This document shows, in pieces, positions 28,933-36,085 of a DNA stretch of 45,811 nucleotides (the first letter of the stretch is position 1; the number at the start of each line of letters is the position of its first letter). The stretch covers positions 1 to 45,811 of the forward strand of contig CAYGVJ010000022.1 of the NCBI GenBank assembly GCA_964353255.1, given 5' to 3'. Source of the DNA: VFZS01 sp964353255 (lineage in GTDB: Bacteria; Acidobacteriota; Terriglobia; Bryobacterales; Bryobacteraceae). Both the position numbers and the translations under genes were made by a program. Under the pieces are notes generated by a model. The model was not told the origin of the DNA. It did not search any database and was given only the letters and a program-made list of their open reading frames with translations.

Positions 28933-29380
28933 CCGGAGGTTCCAGGTCGTAGAGGCCCTCATCGGCCGCCGTACGCGTCAACTCATCGAGGACCTGCCGC
29001 CGTTTCGCATCCCGCCTGCCCTTGTACGCCAGGACGTCCCGCACGTACATGCGGCGGTGCGTGCCCACCATGTGGTAGGGGATCGCGTCTCCTTCGAGCA
29101 ACTTGATCAGGAACTGACGCGATACGCCCAACATGCGCGCCGCCTCAGCGGTGGTTAACTGCGCGTCGTCCTGGATGATTGCGACTGACTTCCCCTCGCA
29201 CAGGTCCGCGATGAGCTTCACCACAAACTCGTGGAGGGTGGGGGGGAGATCCTGGGTCCTCCCGTTCGGGCCGACCAGCTTGGCCCGGCTGCGCTGCATC
29301 TTGTGGTATAGCTCAAGCACCCGCTCCTGTTCCTCTTCCGGGATCAGCGCCGCTCCCTGCGCCTGCCGTGCTGACGCCAT
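28916..29380 (-). CDS. Helix-turn-helix antitoxin, excisionase-like
   Basis: A 154-residue DNA-binding protein. Residues about 75-125 form a MerR/excisionase-type helix-turn-helix (TTAEAARMLGVSRQFLIKLL, then GDAIPYHMVGTHRRM), the usual fold of antitoxins paired with this class of PIN toxin. The ATG at 29380 is chosen over an upstream ATG at 29407 because AAGGAGG lies just before it. The gene overlaps the broken PIN gene by 17 bases. As the toxin is dead, this may be a persisting solitary antitoxin that still represses its own promoter. Confidence 0.85.
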   Translation of the reverse strand: MASARQAQGAALIPEEEQERVLELYHKMQRSRAKLVGPNGRTQDLPPTLHEFVVKLIADLCEGKSVAIIQDDAQLTTAEAARMLGVSRQFLIKLLEGDAIPYHMVGTHRRMYVRDVLAYKGRRDAKRRQVLDELTRTAADEGLYDLEPPDDRAG

Positions 29381-29454
29381 CGTGCCTCCTTGCTGTCCAA
29401 TGCTCACACGCCGTAGATTGCCTAAACGACTTAGACGCTACAAGTGCTACATCT

Positions 29455-29483
29455 ATATTATCGGCGGTGGCAGGACTCGTCAA
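29455..29483 (-). promoter_or_regulatory. Promoter of the antitoxin-PIN operon
   Basis: On the minus strand TTGACG (29483-29478) and TAATAT (29460-29455) are 17 bases apart, near an ideal sigma70 promoter, with a 75-base leader. A direct repeat GTAGC-ACTT-GTAGC just downstream is a possible operator. Confidence 0.65.
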
Positions 29484-29544
29484 TGTTGATGACACGTAAC
29501 CCATTGAAAGCAAAACCAATATTTCTCTTGGATGGCTTGGATGG

Positions 29545-30801
29545 CTACCGCACCCGGACGATCCGCGCGCCCAGGCCCGCGAGCTTCGCCTCGATTTTTT
29601 CGTAGCCCCGGTCGATGTGGTAGACGCGATCGACCAGCGTCTCGCCACGCGCCACCAGCCCGGCCAGGACCAGTGAGGCGCTGGCGCGCAGGTCGGAGGC
29701 CAGCACGGCGGCTCCCGAGAGCTCCGTCGGCCCGGCCACAATCGCCTGCCGCCCCTCCAGCCGTATGTTAGCGCCCATGCGCGCCAGCTCCAGCGCGTGC
29801 ATGAAACGGTTCTCGAAGATGGTTTCGGTGATCAGCGAGATGCCCTGCGCCTGGGTCATCAGCGCCATGTACTGGGCCTGCAAATCGGTGGCGAAGCCGG
29901 GGTACTCTTCCGTGGTCACGTCCACCGAGCGCAGCGCGCCGGAGGCCTGCACGCTGAGCGAGTCCGGACCACTCTCCGACACCTCGACACCGGCTTGGCG
30001 CAGCTTGGCGACCAGCGCCGTGAGGTGCTCGGGTAGGCAGCCGGTCACTTTCACTTCGCCCGCGGTGATCGCGCCGGCGATCAGGAAGGTGCCCGCCTCG
30101 ATGCGGTCCGGGATGATGGTGTGCTCGGCCCCGTGCAACCGTTCGACGCCCCGGATGCGAACGGTCGAAGTGCCCGCGCCCTCGATCTGCGCGCCCATCT
30201 TCACCAGCAGTTCGGCCAGGTCTTTGACCTCCGGCTCGCGCGCGGCGTTTTCCAGCAGCGTCTCCCCCTGCGCCAGCACGGCGGCCATCAGCAGGTCTTC
30301 CGTGCCGGTCACCGTGATCCGGTCGAAGGTGAAGCAGGCGCCCTGGAGGCCCTGGGGCGCCTCGGCCTGGATGTAGCCGTGCTCCTGGCGGATGATGGCG
30401 CCGAGCTGCTCCAGGCCCGCCAGGTGGAGGTTGATGGGCCGCGCGCCGATGGCGCAGCCGCCCGGCAGGGACACCCGCGCGCGCCGCACCCGACCCACCA
30501 GCGGCCCCAGCACCAGGCTGGAGGCGCGCATGGTTTTCACCAGCGTGTAGGGCGCCAGCGGCGAGAGGATTTCCGGCGCATGGACCCGCAGCGCGCCGGC
30601 CTGATGCTCGACCCGCGCGCCGATCGAGCGCAGCAGCTTCTCCATGGTCAGTACGTCCCGCACCCGCGGAATCCGGTACAGCAGGACCGGCTCTTCGGTC
30701 AGCAGACAGGCCGCCAGGGCGGGCAGGGCCGAGTTCTTGGCTCCGCTAACCCGCACTTCGCCACGAAGCGGCACGCCCCCGCGAATGAGGAACTTATCCA
30801 T
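29545..30801 (-). CDS. murA: UDP-N-acetylglucosamine 1-carboxyvinyltransferase
   Basis: A 418-residue MurA, full length. It has the N-terminal RGGVPLRGEVRVSGAKNSAL segment, the active-site loop LPGGCAIGARP with Cys116 (the residue that fosfomycin attacks), and the DRIEAGTFLIAGAI motif. It catalyses the first committed step of peptidoglycan synthesis, adding enolpyruvate to UDP-GlcNAc. Its start overlaps the stop of murQ by eight bases, so cell-wall recycling and synthesis are encoded in one coupled unit. Cytosolic, no anomalies. Confidence 0.96.
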   Translation of the reverse strand: MDKFLIRGGVPLRGEVRVSGAKNSALPALAACLLTEEPVLLYRIPRVRDVLTMEKLLRSIGARVEHQAGALRVHAPEILSPLAPYTLVKTMRASSLVLGPLVGRVRRARVSLPGGCAIGARPINLHLAGLEQLGAIIRQEHGYIQAEAPQGLQGACFTFDRITVTGTEDLLMAAVLAQGETLLENAAREPEVKDLAELLVKMGAQIEGAGTSTVRIRGVERLHGAEHTIIPDRIEAGTFLIAGAITAGEVKVTGCLPEHLTALVAKLRQAGVEVSESGPDSLSVQASGALRSVDVTTEEYPGFATDLQAQYMALMTQAQGISLITETIFENRFMHALELARMGANIRLEGRQAIVAGPTELSGAAVLASDLRASASLVLAGLVARGETLVDRVYHIDRGYEKIEAKLAGLGARIVRVR

Positions 30802-31687
30802 GCTTCAAGGCCTCGGAAATGCGTCCACCGGCAGCTTCCAGGCGCCGCACAGCTTCCTCCCGGCTCAGCCCTAGGCGCCCCATCAGGATGGCGGTCTTCA
30901 CTGCTCCCCCCGCCTGTTCGAGCAGCTCCGCGGCCCGCCCGGCCTCCACGGCAGCCGCCTCAGCCACGATGCGCCGCGCGCGATCGCGCAGCTTCTCGTT
31001 CCTTGGCTGCACGTTCACCATCAGGTTGCCGAAGACGTGGCCCAGCCGGATCATGGCGGCGGTGCTGAGCATGTTCAATATCAGCTTCGTGGCGGTGCCG
31101 GCTTTCATGCGGGTCGAGCCGGTGATGATCTCCGGCCCGGGCAGGGGCTCGATGGGTATGTCCACCGCGCGGGAAAGCTCGGAGGCCGGCGTGCAGCTCA
31201 CGCCGATGGTCTCCGCGCCCAGCCGCCGCGCCTCGGCGACCGCCCCCAGCACGTAGGGCGTGCGGCCGCTGGCGGCGATGCCCACCAGCACGTCCCTGGC
31301 GGTGAAGCCGCGTGCAAGAAGATCGCGGGCGCCCAGGGCGGGCTCATCCTCGCTGGCCTCGGTGGCGCGAGCCAACGCCCGCTCACCGCCGGCGATGATA
31401 CCCTGGACCAGCTCCGGCGGCACGTTGAAGGTGGGGGGACACTCGGCGGCATCCAGCACTCCCAGCCGCCCGCTGGTGCCGGCGCCGATGTAAAAAAGCC
31501 GACCGCCCTGCCGGATTCGCTCGACGATCGCGTCCACGGCGCGGGCGATGGCGGGAATCTGGCGCTCGACCGCCTCGGCCACCTGGCGGTCCTCGCGGTT
31601 GATCACGCGCAGGATCTCCTCGGTAGGCAGCGCGTCGATGCCCTCGGAGGCCGGATTGTGTTGCTCGGTCAGCAGGTGGTCGAGCAT
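30794..31687 (-). CDS. murQ: N-acetylmuramic acid 6-phosphate etherase
   Basis: MurQ cleaves the lactyl ether of MurNAc-6-phosphate during cell-wall recycling. The 297-residue protein contains the SIS-fold pattern LFYIGAGTSGRLGVLDAAECPP (cited in pieces: FYIGAGTSGRLG, AAECPPTF), IAASGRTPYV, GSTRMKAGTATK, and a UBA-like helical C-terminus. The start is set at ATG 31687 because MLDHLLTEQHNPAS begins the conserved region. There is no good ribosome site, and the sequence immediately upstream is the palindromic repeat at 31695-31825. Longer in-frame starts exist inside the repeat but would give unrelated sequence. The 3' end overlaps murA. Confidence 0.93.
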   Translation of the reverse strand: MLDHLLTEQHNPASEGIDALPTEEILRVINREDRQVAEAVERQIPAIARAVDAIVERIRQGGRLFYIGAGTSGRLGVLDAAECPPTFNVPPELVQGIIAGGERALARATEASEDEPALGARDLLARGFTARDVLVGIAASGRTPYVLGAVAEARRLGAETIGVSCTPASELSRAVDIPIEPLPGPEIITGSTRMKAGTATKLILNMLSTAAMIRLGHVFGNLMVNVQPRNEKLRDRARRIVAEAAAVEAGRAAELLEQAGGAVKTAILMGRLGLSREEAVRRLEAAGGRISEALKHG

Positions 31688-31694
31688 TCTGATC

Positions 31695-31825
31695 AGGAGC
31701 CGTGAAAGAGCTGCGGGGACCGCTCCCTGACGGTCGCGGCTCGGAAACAGGTCATTGCTCCCGCACACGTTACCGAGCCACGCGCGTAAGCAAGTGGCCG
31801 CCGCGGGCATTCTTTCACGGCTCCT
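31695..31825. repeat. Palindromic repeat, family A copy 2 (upstream of murQ)
   Basis: Perfect 15-base arms AGGAGCCGTGAAAGA (31695-31709) and its complement (31811-31825) enclose a core homologous, in reverse orientation, to the element at 16405-16578. The copy lies between the TIM-barrel gene, whose stop is at 31828, and murQ, eight bases from its start. Confidence 0.85.
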
Positions 31826-31827
31826 CC

Positions 31828-32661
31828 TCAAGCTACGCCGGCTTTGCGCATCACTTCCTGCGCGGCTTTCAAGGCCAGGCGCGCCGCCTCCTCGACGGGC
31901 ATGTCTTTGAGCCCCCGCCCGAAAACCTCCAGGCTCAGGCCGTCTTCGTAACCGATCTTCTTGAGGGCCCTCAGGAATCCGGTCCAGTCCACGACCCCCT
32001 CGCCCGGCAGCAGGCGCTCGTTGTCGCGGATCTCGACGGGCGGCAGCTTGGGGGCATCCGCCAGGTGCACGTGGACGATGCCGCGCTTGCCCGCGGCCAG
32101 AATGTCAGCCGGCGTAGCCCCGGCATGGTGCCAGTGCCAGGAGTCCAGCAGGAGCCCCACGTTCGGCCCGCATTCCTTGGCGAAGGCCAGCATCTCGTCC
32201 ATCCGCCAGATGAATTCGTGCGGAGACCGCTGGCGGACACTGAGCGGGCCGATGAACTCCAGGCCCAGACGCACCTGGGCGCGTCGCAACACTTCCGCAA
32301 TAGCCTGAAAGCGGTCTTTGTAGACCTTGCGCAGCTCCGCCTTCGGGGTTTCACTTGAGGGCATGACCCAGGTGACCATACGTGGGCAGCCGATGGCCCG
32401 CGCAAACTGCGCCGCCGGCGCGAGCTTCTGCAAACCGGCCTTGAAGGCAGCCTCGTCCTTGCGGAACTCCACCGGCAAGGACGCTGCCGCGGGTTTCAGT
32501 TTCAGCTCCTTCAGCAGCGCGCGTGTGCTGTCCACGCCCTCGTCCATGGCCCTGCTCAGGTTGACATCCACGCCGCCGTAACCCGTGCGTTGCGCCAGGT
32601 GGGCGAACTCGGGCCACGGCGCGCGGTTGGAAATCGTGACGCTGTTCAGCGAGATGTACAT
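31828..32661 (-). CDS. Sugar phosphate isomerase/epimerase TIM-barrel protein
   Basis: A 277-residue AP endonuclease 2-family TIM barrel, the xylose isomerase-like fold. Metal-binding candidates are the Glu in LGLEFIG, Asp in LLLDSWHWHH, His in VHVHLADA and the terminal Glu in LSLEVFG. These proteins isomerise or epimerise sugars, inosose or related compounds. AGGAAAG precedes the ATG. It is first in a minus-strand run with murQ and murA, but a repeat element intervenes, so co-transcription is possible rather than shown. The exact substrate is unknown. Confidence 0.88.
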   Translation of the reverse strand: MYISLNSVTISNRAPWPEFAHLAQRTGYGGVDVNLSRAMDEGVDSTRALLKELKLKPAAASLPVEFRKDEAAFKAGLQKLAPAAQFARAIGCPRMVTWVMPSSETPKAELRKVYKDRFQAIAEVLRRAQVRLGLEFIGPLSVRQRSPHEFIWRMDEMLAFAKECGPNVGLLLDSWHWHHAGATPADILAAGKRGIVHVHLADAPKLPPVEIRDNERLLPGEGVVDWTGFLRALKKIGYEDGLSLEVFGRGLKDMPVEEAARLALKAAQEVMRKAGVA

Positions 32662-32883
32662 GGCTCTTTCCTAATGCTCGCGCTCTCGTTCGAGGCGCGG
32701 CGGCTCATCCGCCCCATTATCGTACTTGGGGGCTGTACGGTGCGCATCGACCTCACGGGCCGAGTGGCGGCTCCCACGCCGCTTGTTGTAAGATAGGTAG
32801 TCGTCGCCCACGGTGGGCGCCTGCCGCGTGTCGCTGCGCGCTCGAAGCGGCCCCCAGCACCAGGCAAACAGGAAGGTTCTCTT

Positions 32884-33195
32884 ATGTACGCAGTCATCGA
32901 GACCGGCGGCAAGCAGTATCGCGTGGCCCCCGGCGAGGTCATCGAGATCGACCGGCTGCCCTGGCCAGTGGGCACCGAAGTCGAGCTGAACCGGGTGCTG
33001 GCGGTCTTCCACGACCCGGATCAGTTGCTGGCCGGAGCCGAGGTGGGCGATGCCAAGGTCCGGGCCACGATCACCGCCCACGGCCGCGGCAAGAAGATCC
33101 GGGTGTTCAAGTTCAAACGCAAGAAGCAGTACAAGCGCACCATCGGGCACCGGCAGGACCTGACCCGGGTGAAGGTAATCGAAATCGTGGCTTAA
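32884..33195 (+). CDS. rplU: 50S ribosomal protein L21
   Basis: A 103-residue L21, full length. It begins MYAVIETGGKQYRVAPGE and contains the C-terminal KFKRKKQYKRTIGHRQ region that binds 23S rRNA. AGGAAGG lies just before the ATG. The 222 bases upstream contain several short GC-rich hairpins (for example CGCCCAC-GGTGGGCG near 32805) that might form a regulatory leader, but nothing specific was recognised. It is the first gene of the standard rplU-rpmA-obgE unit. Confidence 0.97.
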   Translation: MYAVIETGGKQYRVAPGEVIEIDRLPWPVGTEVELNRVLAVFHDPDQLLAGAEVGDAKVRATITAHGRGKKIRVFKFKRKKQYKRTIGHRQDLTRVKVIEIVA

Positions 33196-33206
33196 GAGAG
33201 GCAAAC

Positions 33207-33464
33207 ATGGCGCACAAGAAAGGACTGGGCAGTTCCCGCAACGGGCGCGACTCCAACGCGCAACGCCTGGGGGTCAAGGCCTTCGGCGGGCAACTGGTCA
33301 GCGGCGGCTCGATTCTGGTGCGGCAGCGGGGCACCAAGTTCAAGCCGGGCGAGAACGTGGGACGCGGCAAGGACGACACGCTGTTTGCCCGGATCACCGG
33401 CTTGGTGGAGTTCCGTGATCGCGGCCACCTGGGCAGGTTCATCAGCGTGCGCACCGCTTCCTGA
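33207..33464 (+). CDS. rpmA: 50S ribosomal protein L27
   Basis: An 85-residue L27 with the usual N-terminus (MAHKKGLGSSRNGRDSNAQR) and the GSILVRQRGTKFKPG core. There is no N-terminal extension needing cleavage, unlike in Firmicutes. It is 11 bases after rplU, with GAGAGG upstream of the ATG, and sits at the peptidyl-transferase centre of the ribosome. It is followed by a terminator-like hairpin before obgE. Confidence 0.97.
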   Translation: MAHKKGLGSSRNGRDSNAQRLGVKAFGGQLVSGGSILVRQRGTKFKPGENVGRGKDDTLFARITGLVEFRDRGHLGRFISVRTAS

Positions 33465-33488
33465 ACCTGTTACCGTAAGTTCGCCGTG

Positions 33489-33519
33489 AGCCGCCGGTCG
33501 CGCGCCGGGCGGCTTTTTT
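33489..33519 (+). terminator. Intrinsic terminator-like hairpin between rpmA and obgE
   Basis: AGCCGCC (33489-33495) pairs with GGCGGCT, closing a GC-rich loop, followed by a run of six T (33514-33519). The obgE ATG begins two bases later at 33521. This may be a real terminator, an attenuator, or a structure that controls obgE translation. Confidence 0.7.
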
Positions 33520-33520
33520 C

Positions 33521-34680
33521 ATGTTCATTGACGAGGTCACCATCTACGTCAAGGCCGGCGACGGCGGCAACGGCTGCCTGGCTTTCCGCCGGGAGAAGTA
33601 CGTTCCCCGCGGCGGCCCCAGCGGCGGGGATGGCGGCCGCGGCGGCGACGTGATCCTGTTATCGAGCGAGCACTACAACACGCTGCTGCATCTCCGCTAC
33701 AACCCCGAGCACAAGGCCGAACGCGGCCGGCATGGCGAGGGCAGCAACCGGACGGGCCGGGACGGCGCCTCGGCCGAGGTGCCGGTTCCCGTGGGCACGG
33801 TGATCTACAACGCCGCCGACGGCACGCTGGTGCACGACTTCACCCAGAAGGGCGAGCGCTTCGTGGCGGCGTGCGGAGGAAAGGGCGGCCGCGGCAACGC
33901 CCGTTTCGCCACCTCGACCCATCAAGCGCCCACCGAGCACGAGCCCGGCCACCCCGGCGAGGAGCGGCGCCTGCGCCTGGAGCTGAAGCTCCTGTCCGAC
34001 GTGGGCCTGGTCGGCTTCCCCAACGCCGGNNNNNNNNNNNNNNNNNNNNNNNNNNNNNNNNNNNNNNNNNNNNNNNNNNNNNNNNNNNNNNNNNNNNNNN
34101 NNNNNNNNNNNNNNNNNNNNNNNNNNNNNGCCTGGAGCTGAAGCTCCTGTCCGACGTGGGCCTGGTCGGCTTCCCCAACGCCGGCAAGTCCACGCTCATT
34201 TCGCGCATCTCTGCCGCCCGCCCGAAAATCGCCGCCTACCCTTTCACTACCCTGGAGCCGCACCTGGGAGTGGTCGGCCTGGAGGATCAGCGCAGCTTCG
34301 TCGTCGCCGACATCCCCGGCCTTATCGAAGGGGCGCACCAGGGCCACGGCCTGGGCACGCGCTTCCTGCGCCACATCGAGAGGACCCGCCTGCTGGCCCA
34401 CCTGGTGGACGTCTCCGGAGCCGGAGAGCGCGATTCGGTGCACGCCTTCGAGGTCGTGATGAAGGAGCTCGCCAGCTTCAGCGAGAGCTTGACGAAGAAG
34501 CCCCTGCTGGTGGTGGCCACCAAGGTCGATGCCCTTGAAGATGCCCTTCTCCTGGAGTCGCTCCGCGCGATGGCGCTGGAGAGAGGGCTGCCGTTTATCG
34601 CCATCTCCAGCGTGACCGGCGCGGGCATCGAGCAGTTGAAGCGCGCCATGGCCGAGCGGGTGCTGGGGCCGGGGGGGTAG
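33521..34680 (+). CDS. obgE: GTPase ObgE/CgtA, split by an assembly gap
   Basis: Obg binds the large ribosomal subunit and couples its assembly to guanine nucleotides. The N-terminal glycine-rich OBG domain (AGDGGNG, then GGPSGGDGGRGGDV) and the GTPase motifs are visible: NAGKSTL (G1), DIPGLIEGAHQG (G3) and KVD (G4-like). The sequence is interrupted by 100 N and a 55-base duplicate. Removing 155 bases gives an intact frame of 1005 bases, 334 residues, a normal length without the optional OCT domain. Read literally the open frame is broken; the true gene is almost certainly intact. Confidence 0.93.
33975..34184. other. Scaffold gap of 100 N with a duplicated 55-base flank
   Basis: Bases 33975-34029 and 34130-34184 are identical (55 bases) and flank N at 34030-34129. 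The overlap is the size expected from two contigs sharing a k-mer of 55, joined with a default 100-N gap. It is a technical artefact. Confidence 0.95.
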
Positions 34681-34737
34681 TGCGGCCATAGATGCAGACC
34701 TGGCTCTAAAGCAGCGGCGCAGCCGTCGCCGCCGACT

Positions 34738-34746
34738 TGCTATCCT
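34738..34746 (+). promoter_or_regulatory. Extended -10 of hicBA, leaderless candidate
   Basis: TGC-TATCCT ends seven bases before the hicB ATG, with no ribosome binding site between. The -10 is weak in its last bases. Confidence 0.3.
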
Positions 34747-34753
34747 CATAGAT

Positions 34754-35023
34754 ATGCTCCGTTACCACGTAGCGTATTACCTTCCGCGTGGTCAGGACCG
34801 CTTGGTTGTGGCCGAAGTGCTGGACTTCCCCGGAGTGCTTAGCCAGGGCTTTGACTTGCCTGACGCCCGCCTGATGATTGCCAGCGCGCTGGAGGACATG
34901 GCGGAGCTTTGCCTGGAAGAGGGCAAAGCCCTTCCCACGCCAGACCCGGAAGCATCGGCGCCAGGCGCTGATTTGATCGAGTTGTTGCCGCTATCAGTAG
35001 AAGTTGGAATGCAGAAGGTGTGA
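34754..35023 (+). CDS. hicB: HicB-like antitoxin
   Basis: An 89-residue HicB-type antitoxin. The partial RNase H fold begins YHVAYYLPRGQDRLVVAEVLDF (cited here in pieces: VAYYLPRG, VVAEVLDFPGV) and continues with SQGFDLPDARLMIASALEDM. There is no obvious C-terminal DNA-binding tail, so autoregulation may work differently or through another protein. The stop overlaps the hicA start (GTGA). Order is antitoxin first, the reverse of the commonest hicAB order but well known. Confidence 0.82.
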   Translation: MLRYHVAYYLPRGQDRLVVAEVLDFPGVLSQGFDLPDARLMIASALEDMAELCLEEGKALPTPDPEASAPGADLIELLPLSVEVGMQKV

Positions 35024-35256
35024 AGCGCCACGAACTGCTGGATCACCTCGGGCGTCACGGCTGCCGGTTGGAACGCGAAGGCAGCCGTCATTCCATCTTC
35101 GTCAACCCTGCCGCGGGAGCCAAGGCGCCGGTTCCGCGCCACTCCGAGATTGACAATCGCCTCGCGATCAGAATCTGCCAGCAATTGGCGGTACCATCGA
35201 TCCGACCATGGCCAGTTGCAGCACTGCTCGGTCCCCGGGTTTGCGAAAACGAATGA
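35020..35256 (+). CDS. hicA: HicA-like mRNA interferase toxin
   Basis: A 78-residue toxin of the HicA dsRBD-like fold, starting with GTG that overlaps the hicB stop. The catalytic His is His24 in GSRHSIFVN, and the VPRHSEIDNRLAIRICQQL helix is typical. HicA toxins cleave mRNA. The C-terminus is about 17 residues longer than in typical HicA proteins, with an arbitrary-looking tail (SIRPWPVAALLG), probably from a lost stop codon. The toxin may still be functional because the core is complete. Confidence 0.82.
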   Translation: MKRHELLDHLGRHGCRLEREGSRHSIFVNPAAGAKAPVPRHSEIDNRLAIRICQQLAVPSIRPWPVAALLGPRVCENE

Positions 35257-35307
35257 AGTCTGCGGTCGGGGGGACAGCCGAGGGTGCAGCCAGGGCGCAG
35301 CCTGATG

Positions 35308-36081
35308 TCAGTGCAGCCACAAGTGCAGCCCCTGCTGCAAGGCCGCCGCGCCCGCGACGCCGACACCCACCCAGCGTAGGGCCGGCGAGCCCCGGCGCTT
35401 CCAATCCCCGTGGGCGGCGTGAAAACCGAGGTAGAGAAAGCTGCCTCCGGCCAGCGCCAGGGCGTAGTCGGCCCAGCCGCCGCCCCACCGCGGCCCGATG
35501 AGCGCTTCGAGCACTGCCGCTAGAAAAGTAGCCGCCTCGGCGGCCACGCACACCGCCAGGGCCGCAGCCCGCGAAGGGAGCGCCGCGCGCAGCATCACCC
35601 CCAGCGCCAGCCCTTCCGGCACCTTGTGCAGCATCACTGCCGCCAGCACCGCGGTTCCCAGCCCCTCGACGCTTTCCCGATAGGCCGCCGCAATGCCCAA
35701 CCCGTCCAGGAAGCTGTGGACCGAGGCCGCCAGCGCCATCGGCATGGCGAAACCGTGCAGGCTCGTAGTGCAAAGCTCGTGCTCGTGAGTGTGCGAACAA
35801 GCGGGGCAGACCGGATAGACGTAACGGCCCACCAGCCACAGCAGGGCCACTCCCAGCAGCAGGAAACCCAGGCCGCCCGCCCAACCGTGCGAGCCGGCCA
35901 GCTCCGGCAGGATCCCGAAGGCCGCGATCCCCATGAGCAGCCCGCCGCTCAGAGACACCATGCCGCCCGGCCGGGCGGCGGCTCTCAGGCAGCAAACCCC
36001 CAGCACGGCGCCGGCCACGCCGATCAAGGTGGCCGCCAGCGAAACCGTGGTCGCCGGGAAGGAAGCCAGTGCGGACGGCAA
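35308..36081 (-). CDS. ZIP family metal transporter
   Basis: A 257-residue membrane protein of the ZIP family, probably zinc or other divalent cation uptake. It has about eight hydrophobic helices. Metal-site motifs are HSFLDG (in TM4) and HKVPEG (in TM5), as in ZupT-like members, and a His/Cys-rich loop (CPACSHTHEHELC) lies between TM3 and TM4. The start at 36081 is a TTG, four bases after the stop of the glycosyltransferase gene, so the two are probably co-transcribed. The start should be treated as uncertain. Confidence 0.86.
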   Translation of the reverse strand: MPSALASFPATTVSLAATLIGVAGAVLGVCCLRAAARPGGMVSLSGGLLMGIAAFGILPELAGSHGWAGGLGFLLLGVALLWLVGRYVYPVCPACSHTHEHELCTTSLHGFAMPMALAASVHSFLDGLGIAAAYRESVEGLGTAVLAAVMLHKVPEGLALGVMLRAALPSRAAALAVCVAAEAATFLAAVLEALIGPRWGGGWADYALALAGGSFLYLGFHAAHGDWKRRGSPALRWVGVGVAGAAALQQGLHLWLH

Positions 36082-36085
36082 GCGC

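Noticed and set aside
33975..34184. A tandem 55-base repeat inside a GTPase gene as a biological duplication
   Set aside because: The two copies flank exactly 100 N, and removing 155 bases restores the obgE frame, so it is an assembly joint.
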